Assembly (NCBI RefSeq): GCF_008629675.1
Contig: NZ_VWOX01000008.1
Coordinates: forward strand, 124,001-188,000
Direction of reading: 5' to 3'
DNA length: 64,000 nt
Source: Roseiconus nitratireducens
GTDB taxonomy: Bacteria; Planctomycetota; Planctomycetia; Pirellulales; Pirellulaceae
The notes under the pieces are model-generated. The model was not told where the DNA came from. It saw nothing but the letters and a program-made list of their open reading frames with translations, and ran no database searches. The position numbers and the translations under genes were made by a program. Numbering within the stretch: position 1 is the first letter of the stretch; each line of letters begins with the position of its first letter. Below, in pieces: positions 1 through 9,094 of this stretch.

Positions 1-820
1 CTTCGGTTTCGGATGCCGGGCGACGGTAAACCTTTCGAGTCAACGACCGGGCAACCTTTCGCGCCGCCGTGCGAGGGTCAGCCCCGGGCACCGGCGATTC
101 GCCAAACAATCGCTGTTGGAGCTCCGTGGGCGGCGCGTCTTCCGCTGCGAGTACTTGATCCAAAACGTCATCGGCGATCGAAAGATATTGCTCCAGCTGA
201 AGCGGTGAGAGTGAATTGAGATACCCCTCGCCGCTGACTTCGTCTGGCAGCGTGTCGGTGATCGCCGGATCGACACCGAACAGATCATGCAGCGTGTTGC
301 CGTATTCCGTTTTGGTCAACCGCCGGATGACAAACGGCCCCGGATCTTTGGGGCTGAGGTACTTCACCTTGCCCAGCCACTGCAAAAACATCTGCCGCTC
401 TTCATCGGACGGCGGCTCGATCCCGTCCGGCGGCATGTCGTAAGCCTTCACCCTGGCGGCCGCTTTTTTCCACTGCTCGCTGAAAGCAGCATGCCCCGGA
501 CTCTTCAGGGCGGGAGAGAAATTGACGCCGGCCTCCGTCGGCCGCCGGTTCTGGTGGCACTCCAGGCAGTAGGTCTTGATAAACGGAGTGACACGTTTAC
601 GAAAGAACGTCTCGGCGTCCGCTTTGCGTTCCGCCAGCGTCCCAATCTCAGGTGACTGGCTCTCGGGTGACTGGCTCTCGGGCGACTGGCTCTCGGGCGA
701 CTGGCTCTCGGGCGACTGGGCCGCGAGAGGTCTGGCCGGTATTCCCTGCAGGACCAAGACCAACACGAAAAGCACGCGAGCGAGAACACGCTGACCGGCG
801 CCCGTCACTGAAATTCGCAT
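1..820 (-). CDS. DUF1587/DUF1592/DUF1595 planctomycete cytochrome-type protein, 3' end beyond window
   Basis: Only the first 273 codons are in the window; the reading frame runs off the left edge. The start at 820 opens a hydrophobic signal peptide (residues about 8-34, ending near AAQ), followed by a QSPES pentapeptide repeat (35-58). A heme motif CLECH lies at 85-89 in the context expected of the PSCyt1-type N-terminal segment, then the DUF1587 hallmark RRLTKTEYGNTLHDLFGV, and near the edge the start of DUF1595 (SLTRKVYRRPAS). In this family a DUF1592/DUF1627/DUF1585 tail normally follows. The proteins are exported and abundant in Planctomycetes; their biochemical role is not established, and a redox or polysaccharide-related function is usually assumed. 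Read by eye from the reverse strand. The family assignment is strong, the function is unknown. Confidence 0.9.
   Translation of the reverse strand, partial: MRISVTGAGQRVLARVLFVLVLVLQGIPARPLAAQSPESQSPESQSPESQSPESQSPEIGTLAERKADAETFFRKRVTPFIKTYCLECHQNRRPTEAGVNFSPALKSPGHAAFSEQWKKAAARVKAYDMPPDGIEPPSDEERQMFLQWLGKVKYLSPKDPGPFVIRRLTKTEYGNTLHDLFGVDPAITDTLPDEVSGEGYLNSLSPLQLEQYLSIADDVLDQVLAAEDAPPTELQQRLFGESPVPGADPRTAARKVARSLTRKVYRRPASETE
654..720. repeat. 15-bp tandem repeat inside the DUF1592 gene
   Basis: Four complete 15-bp units plus a partial fifth (plus-strand unit gactggctctcgggc, first copy with t at the end). In the gene's reading frame each unit encodes QSPES, giving a flexible Ser/Pro/Glu linker between the signal peptide and the heme domain. 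Copy number of such units can change by slippage. Confidence 0.95.
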
Positions 821-1181
821 CCGAAACTCTTCGCCGTAACCGCTCATTGTCGCCTTTGCTTGTAAGACATCGTGCCGATGGCATGCTTGCGGGGCGGCCG
901 GGTGCCGCCCTCAACAGTGGTGGGTCCCTTGCTAAATGTCATCTCAGCAATTCACTCCCACGCAAGTCCGAACAATCTTCACCCGCCCGCTCGCGGGCGG
1001 GTGAAGTGCCTTTGCATAACATTGACCGCTAGATGCACCATTAGACTACGTTAAACGCTGGCAGGCAGCCTGTCGAACCCGACCGACACCAGCTTCGCAG
1101 CTCCTGCTCTCAATTGCGAGCGTCCCTCCCGCACAGGCGGGTCAAGCAAAACCGCACGACCACGAATCGAGAACGCCCACC
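821..1181. other. Intergenic region with a perfect 14-bp-arm palindrome
   Basis: Between the divergent DUF1592 gene and the isomerase gene. No coding signal seen. Positions 977-990 and 993-1006 form a perfect inverted repeat (arm cttcacccgcccgc) separated by 2 bp. No T-run follows on either side, so it is a poor intrinsic terminator; it may be a dispersed hairpin repeat or an operator. Confidence 0.6.
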
Positions 1182-2102
1182 ATGAGACGACGTGACTTTT
1201 TTGCTTTGACCGGAAGCTTCGCCGGAAGCTCGTTACTTGCCTCACCAAGCATCGCTCAGCCCAATTCAGGCGTCGACACTTCCGAACCCTTTTCGATGAA
1301 TTTCGCACCCCACTTTGGGATGTTTGCCAAGACGGCCGGAAAAGATCTGTTGGACCAGCTCCGCTTCGCCGCCGACCACGGCTTCCGCGCCTGGGAAGAC
1401 AACGCGATGAAGGATCGAAGCATCGAAGAACAACGGCGAATCGCCCAAGAGATGGAGCGTCTGGAAATGAGGATGGGCGTCATCTCGGCACTTCGCGGAG
1501 TGTGGAATGCGGTGAACTTCGCGGGCGACGACTCGGAGGTGCGTGACGGCATCGTGGCGGCCATGGGCAACGTGGTTGAGACGGCGAAACGCGTCAACGC
1601 GACCTACTTGACCGTCGTCCCCGGTCTCCGAGACCCAAAGTTGCCGCTCGCTTACCAGACCGCCAATTGCGTCGAACTCCTCAAACGCTGCTGTGATGCC
1701 GTCGAGCCGCATGGCTTGGTCATGGTGCTCGAACCGCTGAACACCAAGACAAATCATCCGGGAGTGCTGCTGTCGGAATCGCCTCACGCCTACCAGCTTT
1801 GCCGGGCCGTCGGACGTCCATCTTGCAAGATCCTGTTTGACATTTATCACCAACAGATCACCGAGGGCAATCTGATTCCCAACATCGATCGATGTTGGGA
1901 ACAGATCGCCTATTTCCAATGCGGTGACAACCCGGGACGCAAGGAACCGGGGACCGGCGAGATCCATTACCGGAACGTCTTCGCCCACATCGCCGAAAAA
2001 GGCTATCGGGGAATCATGGGGATGGAGCACGGAAATTCGATGCCCGGCCCGGAGGGCGAACGTGCCGTAATCGAAGCGTACCGCGCGGTGGATCCTGTTT
2101 GA
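1182..2102 (+). CDS. Exported TIM-barrel sugar isomerase/epimerase, hydroxypyruvate-isomerase-like
   Basis: 306 residues. The N-terminus MRRRDFFALTGSF is a twin-arginine (Tat) type signal, with a probable cleavage region near SIAQ. The mature part has the AP-endonuclease-2/xylose-isomerase-like TIM-barrel pattern: NFAPHFGMF at the first strand, FRAWEDN, then acidic and histidine metal-ligand candidates in VLEPLNTKTNHPG, KILFDIYHQQITEGN and MGMEHGNS near the C-terminus. This layout is that of hydroxypyruvate isomerase (Hyi) and related sugar epimerases, but the Tat leader is typical of the many exported planctomycete members, whose substrates are mostly unknown. Stands alone, 109 bp upstream of a carbon-nitrogen hydrolase gene on the same strand. 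Fold confident, substrate inferred. Confidence 0.85.
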   Translation: MRRRDFFALTGSFAGSSLLASPSIAQPNSGVDTSEPFSMNFAPHFGMFAKTAGKDLLDQLRFAADHGFRAWEDNAMKDRSIEEQRRIAQEMERLEMRMGVISALRGVWNAVNFAGDDSEVRDGIVAAMGNVVETAKRVNATYLTVVPGLRDPKLPLAYQTANCVELLKRCCDAVEPHGLVMVLEPLNTKTNHPGVLLSESPHAYQLCRAVGRPSCKILFDIYHQQITEGNLIPNIDRCWEQIAYFQCGDNPGRKEPGTGEIHYRNVFAHIAEKGYRGIMGMEHGNSMPGPEGERAVIEAYRAVDPV

Positions 2103-2211
2103 CGGATGTCGGATGCCGTCCCAACAGGTTGATTCCAACGCGTGCCGCCCAGGACGATGTTCCAGCACGCATCCATTTGCCACCGCCTTTCCAATACGGA
2201 GACTCGTCGAG

Positions 2212-3552
2212 ATGAAATGGGGATTGCTGTTTGCTGCGACGGTGTTTTGTCAGTCGGCCGCGGTTGCCGCCCACATCAAAGCTCCGCCGGGATGGACCGC
2301 CGTGTCACCTCGCGAGGAGATTCGGCCGCAGTTCGCGTGGGAACCGGGTGAAGCATCCGCGGATGGTTTGCTGATCATCCAGGCCGACGATCGCCAGGGC
2401 TTGTCGGGGTCTTGGAACAAAACCCTCCCCATTCAGGGCGGAACAACGTACCGCTTTGCAGTGAACCGAAAGACAGACGGCATTGAGCTGCCCCGAAGGA
2501 CGGCGATTGCCCGGATCATTTGGTTGAACGACGCCGGACAGAAAGTCCGACGCGCTCGGCCGAGCGATCTTTCGTATCGAAGCGGGGAACGCCCCCGCGC
2601 CGAGCCCGAGTTTCCGACCGTGACATCATCCGAGGACGGCTGGGACCAACTGGAAGGCGTCTATGAGTCGCCACCCGATGCCACCCAGGCAACGATCGAA
2701 CTGCATTTCCGCTGGGGTGCTCCCGGCTCATCGGTGCGCTGGACGCTCCCCACACTGACCGCTGCCGAAACTCGACCGCCCCGTCCGGTTCGCTTGGCAA
2801 CGGTTCACTTGCGTCCGACCGAAGGCAAAACCCCCAAGGAAAAACGCGAGCAGTTTGCCCCGCTGATTGCGAAAGCGGCCCAGCAGGACGCTGATTTGAT
2901 CGTGCTACCGGAAACGTTGACGTACTACGGATCCGGTGGCACGTACGCCGATGCGGCCGAACCGATTCCGGGGCCGACGAGCGACTACTTCGCCCAGTTG
3001 GCAAAGCAGCACGACACCTACATCGTCGCCGGCCTGCTCGAACGCGATCGGCACCTGATCTACAACGTCGCGGTGCTGCTGGGGCCCGAGGGTGAATTGA
3101 TCGGGAAATACCGCAAGGTCGCTTTACCAAGGGGCGAAATCGAAGGCGGGATCATGCCGGGACATGAATACCCGGTGTTCAACACCCGCTTCGGCAAGGT
3201 CGGCATGATGGTTTGCTACGACGGCTTCTTTCCCGAAGTGGCCCGTGAACTCTCCAACCGCGGCGCCGAGGTCATTGCCTGGCCGGTCTGGGGATGCAAC
3301 CCGCTGCTGGCCGCCGCTCGCGCTTGCGAAAACCACGTGTGCCTGGTTTCGAGCACCTACACCGATGTCAGCGCCGACTGGATGTTGTCGGCAATCTATA
3401 GCCGCAGCGGGAAAGTGTTGGCCCGCGCCGAGACCTGGGGAACCGTTGCGATCGCCGAGGTCGATTTGAATCAGCCCCTGCACTGGCAAAGTCTGGGAGA
3501 CTTTCGATCCCAAATCCCGGCCCACCGTCCCGTGCTGGACCCCGTCGAATGA
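2212..3552 (+). CDS. Exported carbon-nitrogen hydrolase (nitrilase superfamily)
   Basis: 446 residues from the ATG at 2212, which begins a clean signal peptide (KWGLLFAATVFCQSAAVAA) with GGAG-like sequence upstream; the longer open frame from 2113 adds no plausible leader. Residues about 20-195 form a beta-rich N-terminal region of unknown fold. From about 200 on is a nitrilase-superfamily domain with the complete catalytic triad: E234 in VLPETL, K302 in GKYRKVALP and C335 in MVCYDGFFPE, followed by RGAEVIAWPVWG. Such enzymes hydrolyse or transfer amide and nitrile groups; the exported location and the extra N-terminal domain set it apart from cytoplasmic amidases. Substrate not predictable. 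May be co-transcribed with the isomerase gene upstream. Confidence 0.9.
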   Translation: MKWGLLFAATVFCQSAAVAAHIKAPPGWTAVSPREEIRPQFAWEPGEASADGLLIIQADDRQGLSGSWNKTLPIQGGTTYRFAVNRKTDGIELPRRTAIARIIWLNDAGQKVRRARPSDLSYRSGERPRAEPEFPTVTSSEDGWDQLEGVYESPPDATQATIELHFRWGAPGSSVRWTLPTLTAAETRPPRPVRLATVHLRPTEGKTPKEKREQFAPLIAKAAQQDADLIVLPETLTYYGSGGTYADAAEPIPGPTSDYFAQLAKQHDTYIVAGLLERDRHLIYNVAVLLGPEGELIGKYRKVALPRGEIEGGIMPGHEYPVFNTRFGKVGMMVCYDGFFPEVARELSNRGAEVIAWPVWGCNPLLAAARACENHVCLVSSTYTDVSADWMLSAIYSRSGKVLARAETWGTVAIAEVDLNQPLHWQSLGDFRSQIPAHRPVLDPVE

Positions 3553-3578
3553 TTGACGCCACGCAACAACAAGGAATC

Positions 3579-3783
3579 ACCGGCGGCTAGCCCCGCTCAC
3601 AAGACCGCCCTCTGTCATCGGCAAGGCGCTCAGAAGACCGCCTCGTGTCAGCGGCAAGGCGCTAGCCGCCGGTCTTACCAGCAGCACCTGCCCTCACGAT
3701 TCCCACCAATGACCGAACAAGTGCAATAACCCAGGAGTTGCCGATGGCCAATCCAGTCAGCGGCAAGGCGCTAGCCGCCGGTC
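3579..3783. repeat. REP cluster upstream of the RAYT gene
   Basis: Contains an inverted partial copy (from 3579), a degenerate copy (about 3614-3632) and two full copies (3647-3676 and 3756-3783) of a REP-like palindromic unit with core ggcaaggcgctagccgccgg. The last copy ends 2 bp before the transposase ATG at 3786. Confidence 0.85.
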
Positions 3784-3785
3784 CG

Positions 3786-4265
3786 ATGAACAGCGACCCC
3801 TTCACGCTCTTCATCACTTGGACGACCTATGGCACCTGGCTGCCGGGTGATTACCGCGGATGGCGAAAACGGAAAACCGGCGAGCAACCGCCACAGCCGT
3901 TGTTAGCGGATTGGTGTCGCAATCGGCTCAAGGAACCTGCAGTATTCCTGGATCCTCGCCAGCGAATCGCGGTTAACGACCGGATCCGACAGCATGCTGC
4001 CATTCGCAACTGGGAATTGCACGCCGTTTCCGTTCGGTCCAATCACGTGCACGTTGTCGTCACCGCTTGCGTCACCCCCAAACGCGTGCGAGATCAATTC
4101 AAGGCGAATGCAACCACCGCATTGCGACGAATGCGAGACCCCATGACGCGGCAACGCGTCTGGACGAAAGGGGGAGACATCATCTTGATTGACCGGGATG
4201 ATGATCTGCAGCGAGCAGTGACGTACGTCATGGAAGCTCAAGACCGAATGGACCGCGGCAAGTGA
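3786..4265 (+). CDS. REP-associated tyrosine transposase (IS200-like Y1 family, RAYT)
   Basis: 159 residues. Starts LFITWTTYGTWLPGDYRGW, a signature of planctomycete RAYTs. The HUH motif is in RSNHVHVVV and the candidate nucleophilic tyrosine is in AVTYVMEAQ. RAYTs are single-copy HUH nucleases related to IS200/IS605 transposases; they nick and move or maintain short REP palindromes rather than themselves. The frame is open upstream to 3738, but those 16 codons are encoded by a REP copy, so the ATG at 3786 is preferred. The gene is bracketed on both sides by REP copies in direct and inverted orientation (3579-3783, 4280-4417), the expected arrangement for a RAYT and its substrate. Intact as far as can be seen. 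Confidence 0.9.
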   Translation: MNSDPFTLFITWTTYGTWLPGDYRGWRKRKTGEQPPQPLLADWCRNRLKEPAVFLDPRQRIAVNDRIRQHAAIRNWELHAVSVRSNHVHVVVTACVTPKRVRDQFKANATTALRRMRDPMTRQRVWTKGGDIILIDRDDDLQRAVTYVMEAQDRMDRGK

Positions 4266-4279
4266 CATTCACGCCACTT

Positions 4280-4417
4280 CACCGGCGGCTAGCGCCTTGC
4301 CGCTCACAACACCGCCCCCGGGTCAGCGGCACGACGTTCACAAGACCGACCCCGGTCAGCGGCGAGGCGCTCAGAAGACCGCCTCCTGTCAGCGGCAAGG
4401 CGCTAGCCGCCGGTCTT
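4280..4417. repeat. REP cluster downstream of the RAYT gene
   Basis: An inverted full copy of the REP core at 4280-4305, two degenerate half-copies (about 4320-4385) and a direct full copy at 4388-4417. The opposite orientation of the first and last copies would allow a large hairpin (REPIN-like). The rest of the gap to 4680 shows no gene; the open frame through it is low-complexity translation of the repeats. Confidence 0.85.
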
Positions 4418-4680
4418 ACAAGCGACACCTGGACCTCACGATTCCCACCAATGACCGCCCCCGATCAGCGGCGCGCGCCACATGCCGGTCCGACCTCCGC
4501 AAACGCCTTGCGTCTCAGGGACTGCTCTTGCAGGTCGACTCGGTCGGATGTTTCACGCTGGGTTTCACCGGTTCGCTTGCGACCAGCGCGGAGAAAATGC
4601 TAGGAATGCCGGCAACTCCAACGGGTCCTGTTTGCACACCCGGAGCAGGCTCAGCTCCGATTGAACTTGCATTTTCCGCC

Positions 4681-5616
4681 ATGCGCGCCGCTATCTTTTC
4701 CATCCTGTTGCTGGTTTCCCGTTCGCTCCACGCCGCGGACGACCCCGCGCTCGTTTCTCAGCGCCTGACGAATCCGCCCCGCCCCACCATGCCGGCGATC
4801 GATCAGCAGCAGGCCGAAGAAATCGAACTGCAACGTTTTAAAAAGCAGGCATTGCAAAACGTTTCCATCGGGGGCGGTGCGATCTTCGAGTTCGACGACC
4901 GGACGTTGAACCAGTCGTTTCTGGAACTGTCTGTCGGAACGGGGATTCCGCTGGGCGGGTTTGATTCGATCCTGGGAATCGAACCGCGCGTTCGCGTCGA
5001 CTGGATCGACGCCATCGATTCACTGGACGTTCCCGAATCGCTGTACGACTTTCAGTGCCAATTCTTTTACCGCCGCCCGATCCGTCAGCGGCTGTCGTTC
5101 TTGACCGTCGTGTCTCCTTCCTACCGCAGTGATTTGACGACAAGTGAGGACGCCGTTCGCGTGTTTGCCCTGGCGTTGTTGAATTGGGAATGCGTCCCGC
5201 AGCGGCTGACGCTGTCCGCCGGAGCCGTCGCGTTGGGGCGCGCGGACCTTCCGGTGCTGCCGGCTTTTGGGGTGGTTTGGACGCCGACGCCGCGCAGCAA
5301 ACTTGATCTGCGATTTCCACTCGCCCGCTGCTGCTATCGTCTTGCAAAAGATGGCGGGCGGAGCGAAATCTGGGCCTACGCATCCGGCGGGCTGGGCGGC
5401 AACACATGGTCCGTGACGCGGGCAAACGGCCAGCCGGACGAACTCTCGCTCCGGGACTACCGGCTGCTGATGGGCGTCGAGCGATTGGTCGACGGAGGCG
5501 GCCGCTGCTTCGCCGAAACCGGCATCGCGTTGGGACGACGTCTGGAATACGAGCGTGACGACCAAGACATCGATTTCGGCGACGCCTTCTTGATCCAGGC
5601 CGGCTGGCGCTACTGA
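4681..5616 (+). CDS. Exported protein, probable outer-membrane beta-barrel, unknown function
   Basis: 311 residues from the ATG at 4681, chosen because it starts a signal peptide (RAAIFSILLLVSRSLHA, then AADD). The mature part has alternating hydrophobic/polar strands (FLELSVGTGIPLGG, RVRVDWIDAI, LTLSAGAVALGRADL, LDLRFPLARCCYRL) and ends in the aromatic GWRY expected of a beta-barrel C-terminus recognised by BamA. The open frame extends far upstream, but that part is translated REP repeat and is not credible. I do not recognise a named family. Stands alone between the RAYT region and the PQQ-repeat gene. Confidence 0.75.
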   Translation: MRAAIFSILLLVSRSLHAADDPALVSQRLTNPPRPTMPAIDQQQAEEIELQRFKKQALQNVSIGGGAIFEFDDRTLNQSFLELSVGTGIPLGGFDSILGIEPRVRVDWIDAIDSLDVPESLYDFQCQFFYRRPIRQRLSFLTVVSPSYRSDLTTSEDAVRVFALALLNWECVPQRLTLSAGAVALGRADLPVLPAFGVVWTPTPRSKLDLRFPLARCCYRLAKDGGRSEIWAYASGGLGGNTWSVTRANGQPDELSLRDYRLLMGVERLVDGGGRCFAETGIALGRRLEYERDDQDIDFGDAFLIQAGWRY

Positions 5617-5689
5617 CGGCACAGCCGGCGGCCGAACATCCGATCCGAGAACGCCGCAGCGGGCGTCGCGTAAGGAGCCAGGAACCGGT

Positions 5690-5795
5690 TTGCTGGACAG
5701 CGCCACTTTGGGTGATCCGCGTGGCGCTAACCGCGGGTCTTCTCGCCTCCACCGGCGGCCAGCGTCGTGCCGCCCTTTGCACTGCAAATCACCGT
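5690..5795. repeat. Composite REP-pair element (copy 1, reverse orientation)
   Basis: About 105 bp: a left part reading cgccactttgggtg plus an inverted ccgcgg-centred stem, then an accggcggccagcg stem and the tail tgcactgcaaatc. The same two-stem arrangement recurs at about 9095-9232, 31290-31420 and 59443-59562. The rest of the 5617-6031 gap shows no gene. Confidence 0.75.
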
Positions 5796-6031
5796 GTTTT
5801 GGTTTGAAGGTGTTTGTTTAAAGGTGGCGATGTCCTGCTAATTCAAATCCGCCCGCTGTTCTTGATCGAGGATGATCGCCAGCTCTCGCAGCAAGGCCCC
5901 ACATTCTGATGGAAACAAGACTCGGAAGGTGCAATTCTGTGCGACCCGCGGGGCAGTTTAGTAAGATTCTTTGCGCCAGGATCTTTGGCACATCACGCTC
6001 CCCCCACCATGGCGCTATCGGATTTCTAATC

Positions 6032-7495
6032 ATGCTGACGAGAGTTGTTCTGGCTGGCTGTCTCGCTCTGCCGGCCGTTTTCTCTGCTCACGCCGACTGG
6101 CCTCAGTGGCGCGGCCCAAATCGACTGGGAGCCATCGAGTCCGATGAATTGGTTGCATCCTTGCCACGCGATGGCCTGGAACCCGAGTGGAGGTTCGATG
6201 GGTTGCCGGGCGGGAATTCCGGCGGTTGGGGATCGCCCGTGATCAGCGATGGCAAGGTCTTTGTGTATGCCCACACCAAAGAAAAAACCGCCGATCCGGG
6301 CGAGAAGAAGTACCCTTGGCTGTCACCCGAGAATCGCACCGGAATGAGCGATGCCGAATACGAGGCCTATGAGGAAAAGCGCCGGGCCGAAGATCGACGG
6401 CGGGCCAACGCGTTTCAGTTCGAACAGCGGCTGGTGTGCCTGGATTTGGAAACGGGAGAACTCGCCTGGGAGCAGAAATCATCTGGCGACTACACCCGTT
6501 TCACCCAGTCCGGAACTCCATGCGTCGCCGAAGGCAAGGTCTTGATTCTTGGATCGGGGCGCATCGCCTGTTGCTACGACGCGACGACGGGTGAACTGCT
6601 TTGGCAACAGCGTTTGCCGGGCGAGTTCAACGACGAGTTCTTCGCCAGCTCCTTTGCGGTTCACGACCGCGTCGCTTTGATCGCATGCGGTCCGCTCTTC
6701 GCTCTGTCGCTCAGCGACGGAGAGATCCTGTGGAACGGCCAGGCGGAAGCGGATTTCCCGTCGCACAGCAGCCCAGCCGTTTGGCAGCACGGTCAACACT
6801 CCGTCGCCGTCTGCAACACCGCCGGCGGACGGACGGTCGGCTACTCGCTGGCCGACGGCCGGCTATTGTGGGAGCTAAAGACGGGTGTTGAGCGGAGCTC
6901 TCCGATTGTCGCAGGAGACATCCTGCTGACCTACGGCGGATCCCGCAAAAATGGGTTGACCGCGTTCCAGCTGAACACCGACGCCGCACCGAAGCAGCTC
7001 TGGCAGTTTCGCGGCGCGGCAGACTCGGGGTCGACTCCGGTTGTTTCCAAGGGCAACGTTTTTGTTCAAGGCGAGAAGCGTTTAGCAAAGGTCGCGTTGG
7101 ACGACGGTGACCGCATTTGGCAGACCACCCTGCGGATTTCCACGCCCAAGTACACGTCGCCGATCGTGGTCGGCGATCAACTGCTCTTTGCCTGGGAGGG
7201 CGTGTTGGCGTTTGCGGCCGACTCGAAAGACGATCAAAAGCTGTACGAAGCCAAAATCGATTCCGACGGTCGCTTGATCACGGAAACGGACTTGCGGGAA
7301 AAGCTGCAAATGGACGCCTTGGAGCAGGAAGAGGATGGCCGTGCGAAGGCTGAGAAGGTCTGGCAGAAGAATGCGATCCTTTCCGGTCCGTTGCGCTGCA
7401 GCACTCCGGCATTCAGCCGGGGACGTTTGGTCATTCGACTCAATGACGCACTCGTGTGCTACGACCTTCGCAAGGACGACGCCGAATCGAATTAG
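6032..7495 (+). CDS. Exported PQQ-like beta-propeller repeat protein
   Basis: 487 residues from the ATG at 6032, which begins a signal peptide (LTRVVLAGCLALPAVFSAHA) and is followed directly by the usual planctomycete opening DWPQWRGPNR. At least six PQQ-type blades are visible (for example LVCLDLETGELAWEQK, IACCYDATTGELLWQQRLPG, LFALSLSDGEILWNG, VGYSLADGRLLWELK, AKVALDDGDRIWQTTL), each with the W and G-x-x-x-W spacing of the repeat. No residues of a quinoprotein dehydrogenase active site are evident, so this is probably a binding or scaffold propeller rather than a PQQ enzyme. Periplasmic or surface location inferred. 100 bp upstream of the sialidase-like gene on the same strand. Confidence 0.9.
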   Translation: MLTRVVLAGCLALPAVFSAHADWPQWRGPNRLGAIESDELVASLPRDGLEPEWRFDGLPGGNSGGWGSPVISDGKVFVYAHTKEKTADPGEKKYPWLSPENRTGMSDAEYEAYEEKRRAEDRRRANAFQFEQRLVCLDLETGELAWEQKSSGDYTRFTQSGTPCVAEGKVLILGSGRIACCYDATTGELLWQQRLPGEFNDEFFASSFAVHDRVALIACGPLFALSLSDGEILWNGQAEADFPSHSSPAVWQHGQHSVAVCNTAGGRTVGYSLADGRLLWELKTGVERSSPIVAGDILLTYGGSRKNGLTAFQLNTDAAPKQLWQFRGAADSGSTPVVSKGNVFVQGEKRLAKVALDDGDRIWQTTLRISTPKYTSPIVVGDQLLFAWEGVLAFAADSKDDQKLYEAKIDSDGRLITETDLREKLQMDALEQEEDGRAKAEKVWQKNAILSGPLRCSTPAFSRGRLVIRLNDALVCYDLRKDDAESN

Positions 7496-7595
7496 ACGCG
7501 AATGAGGCTGGTGGTTTGCGACACCGGCCACACCCCACCCATGACTCCAGTCGCGACGCCGACAGCCCCCGCCGTCGGCAAGAAAATGAATCATC

Positions 7596-8996
7596 ATGCA
7601 GAAACAACTTGAGCACATCCGCCGCATGGCCGCTACTTTCATTGCTTGCGGCCTGATCACCAGCTGGCTGTTCGGAGCGGCTGGAAGTCTTCTCGCCCAA
7701 ACCGTGGACCCGGAATCCGTGCTGGGCGACACAACGATGCCGTCCTCCGATGACGTGTCGCAAACTTTTCCTTATGGAATCACCGGCAAGACGCCGCCGT
7801 CCTTGACCAAGATCAATTTCCAGGGACAGCCGCCTTACCACAAGCATCGCATCAATCTGAGACTTTTTCAGGGCTGCCCCCAGGTGGAGATCTCCGAGGG
7901 CGGCAGACTTTGGGCGACTTGGTTCGGATCCAACGTCCAAGCCGAACGCGCGCCGTACCACAAGGATCAATTCTCGGTCATCTCGACCTCGGCGGACGAC
8001 GGCAAGACTTGGAAAGAAGTCTTTGTCTTTGACCCCAGTGAGCTTCTCGGCGGAGGCGCCTCCGACCCGATGCTGTGGAAAGATCCCCAGGGAAACATTC
8101 GTTTCATCGGCCTCAGGAACATCGACTTCAAAGGCAAAGACGAATTTGCCACCTCGGCGTGGGAGTTCACCATGGTGGACCCGGAGAACGAGCACACCGC
8201 CTGGACCGAACCGCGACTGCTGGGAAACAAGAACATTTCCGTCATGAAGCCACTGGTCTTTCCTGACGGGACGATCATGCGTTCGATGGACGACTTCAAA
8301 CTTGTCGGACAACCTGACAAGGTGAGAATCCGCTTTCTGAAGGAAGACGTTGACGGCAAGCCAATCTTCGTTTCCGAATTTCCGGTCGATAATGACGCGG
8401 TCTTTGCGGAGCAGATGCCCATCCTCAGAAGAGACGGCAGTCTGTTCACCTTCTACCGCGCCAGGAAAGGACAAAAGTTCGCCGAATCGTTTGATGGCGG
8501 CAAATCATGGAAGCTGGGCGGATACTACCCGATGCAGTTTTCGATCAACACCAAATGCATTCTCAAGACACTTCCATCGGGAAGGGTGTTGCTTGTCGCA
8601 AACGATGTCCAAATGAAAGAGGAAAGCGGCAAGAAAGAATACTACTTCACCGACGAGCACGGCAACGAACGCGAGCTCACGAAGCACAAGACGACTCGCA
8701 CGCGCATGACGGCTTTCTTGAGCGAAGACGATGGCAAGACGTTTCCACACCGAATGCTTTTGTGTGACGACGGCCAAATCAGTTACCCTTCGGCAACGCT
8801 CGGTAAAGACGGTTCCATCTACATCGTCTACGACCAAGGGCGTGGCGTCATCGGCCAGCACACTATCTTTTTGTCCAAGATCACCGAACAGGACATCCTT
8901 TCAGGCAAACCTGTCAACAAAGACAGCTTCCTGAACAACATCGTCAGCCGCCCCGGCGACCAAGGCGGCGGGCGCCGCGAAGGCGACAGCATCTAG
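7596..8996 (+). CDS. Exported sialidase-like beta-propeller (BNR/Asp-box) protein
   Basis: 466 residues with an N-terminal signal (hydrophobic 14-35, ending near LLAQ). Three or more Asp-box motifs (S-x-D-x-G-x-x-W/F) are clear: STSADDGKTWKEV, SFDGGKSWKLGG and SEDDGKTFPHR. These mark the sialidase/neuraminidase six-bladed propeller superfamily. WATWFGSN near residue 105 resembles the region that carries an N-terminal arginine in sialidases, but the full Arg triad cannot be assigned by eye. It could act on host- or algal-derived glycans; planctomycetes carry many such exo-glycosidase-like proteins. Function therefore only at superfamily level. Confidence 0.82.
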   Translation: MQKQLEHIRRMAATFIACGLITSWLFGAAGSLLAQTVDPESVLGDTTMPSSDDVSQTFPYGITGKTPPSLTKINFQGQPPYHKHRINLRLFQGCPQVEISEGGRLWATWFGSNVQAERAPYHKDQFSVISTSADDGKTWKEVFVFDPSELLGGGASDPMLWKDPQGNIRFIGLRNIDFKGKDEFATSAWEFTMVDPENEHTAWTEPRLLGNKNISVMKPLVFPDGTIMRSMDDFKLVGQPDKVRIRFLKEDVDGKPIFVSEFPVDNDAVFAEQMPILRRDGSLFTFYRARKGQKFAESFDGGKSWKLGGYYPMQFSINTKCILKTLPSGRVLLVANDVQMKEESGKKEYYFTDEHGNERELTKHKTTRTRMTAFLSEDDGKTFPHRMLLCDDGQISYPSATLGKDGSIYIVYDQGRGVIGQHTIFLSKITEQDILSGKPVNKDSFLNNIVSRPGDQGGGRREGDSI

Positions 8997-9094
8997 CATC
9001 GAGATCGACAGTTCCGCATTCGAACAAACCAACTCCATCCGCCCCGCATCCGTCGTTGCGACCATTCGGATCATCGGCTCGAACTTGCAGGGAT

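Noticed and set aside
1008..1052. tRNA-like string on the minus strand (resembling a D-arm, gtagtctaatggt)
   Set aside because: No acceptor stem, anticodon arm or T-arm could be folded around it; probably chance or an old relic.
1266..2183. 305-codon minus-strand frame opposite the TIM-barrel gene
   Set aside because: No start signal or motif; mirrors the codon pattern of the plus-strand isomerase gene with its Tat leader.
4297..4680. N-terminal extension of the beta-barrel gene
   Set aside because: The added 128 residues are translation of REP copies and spacer; the signal peptide starts at 4681.
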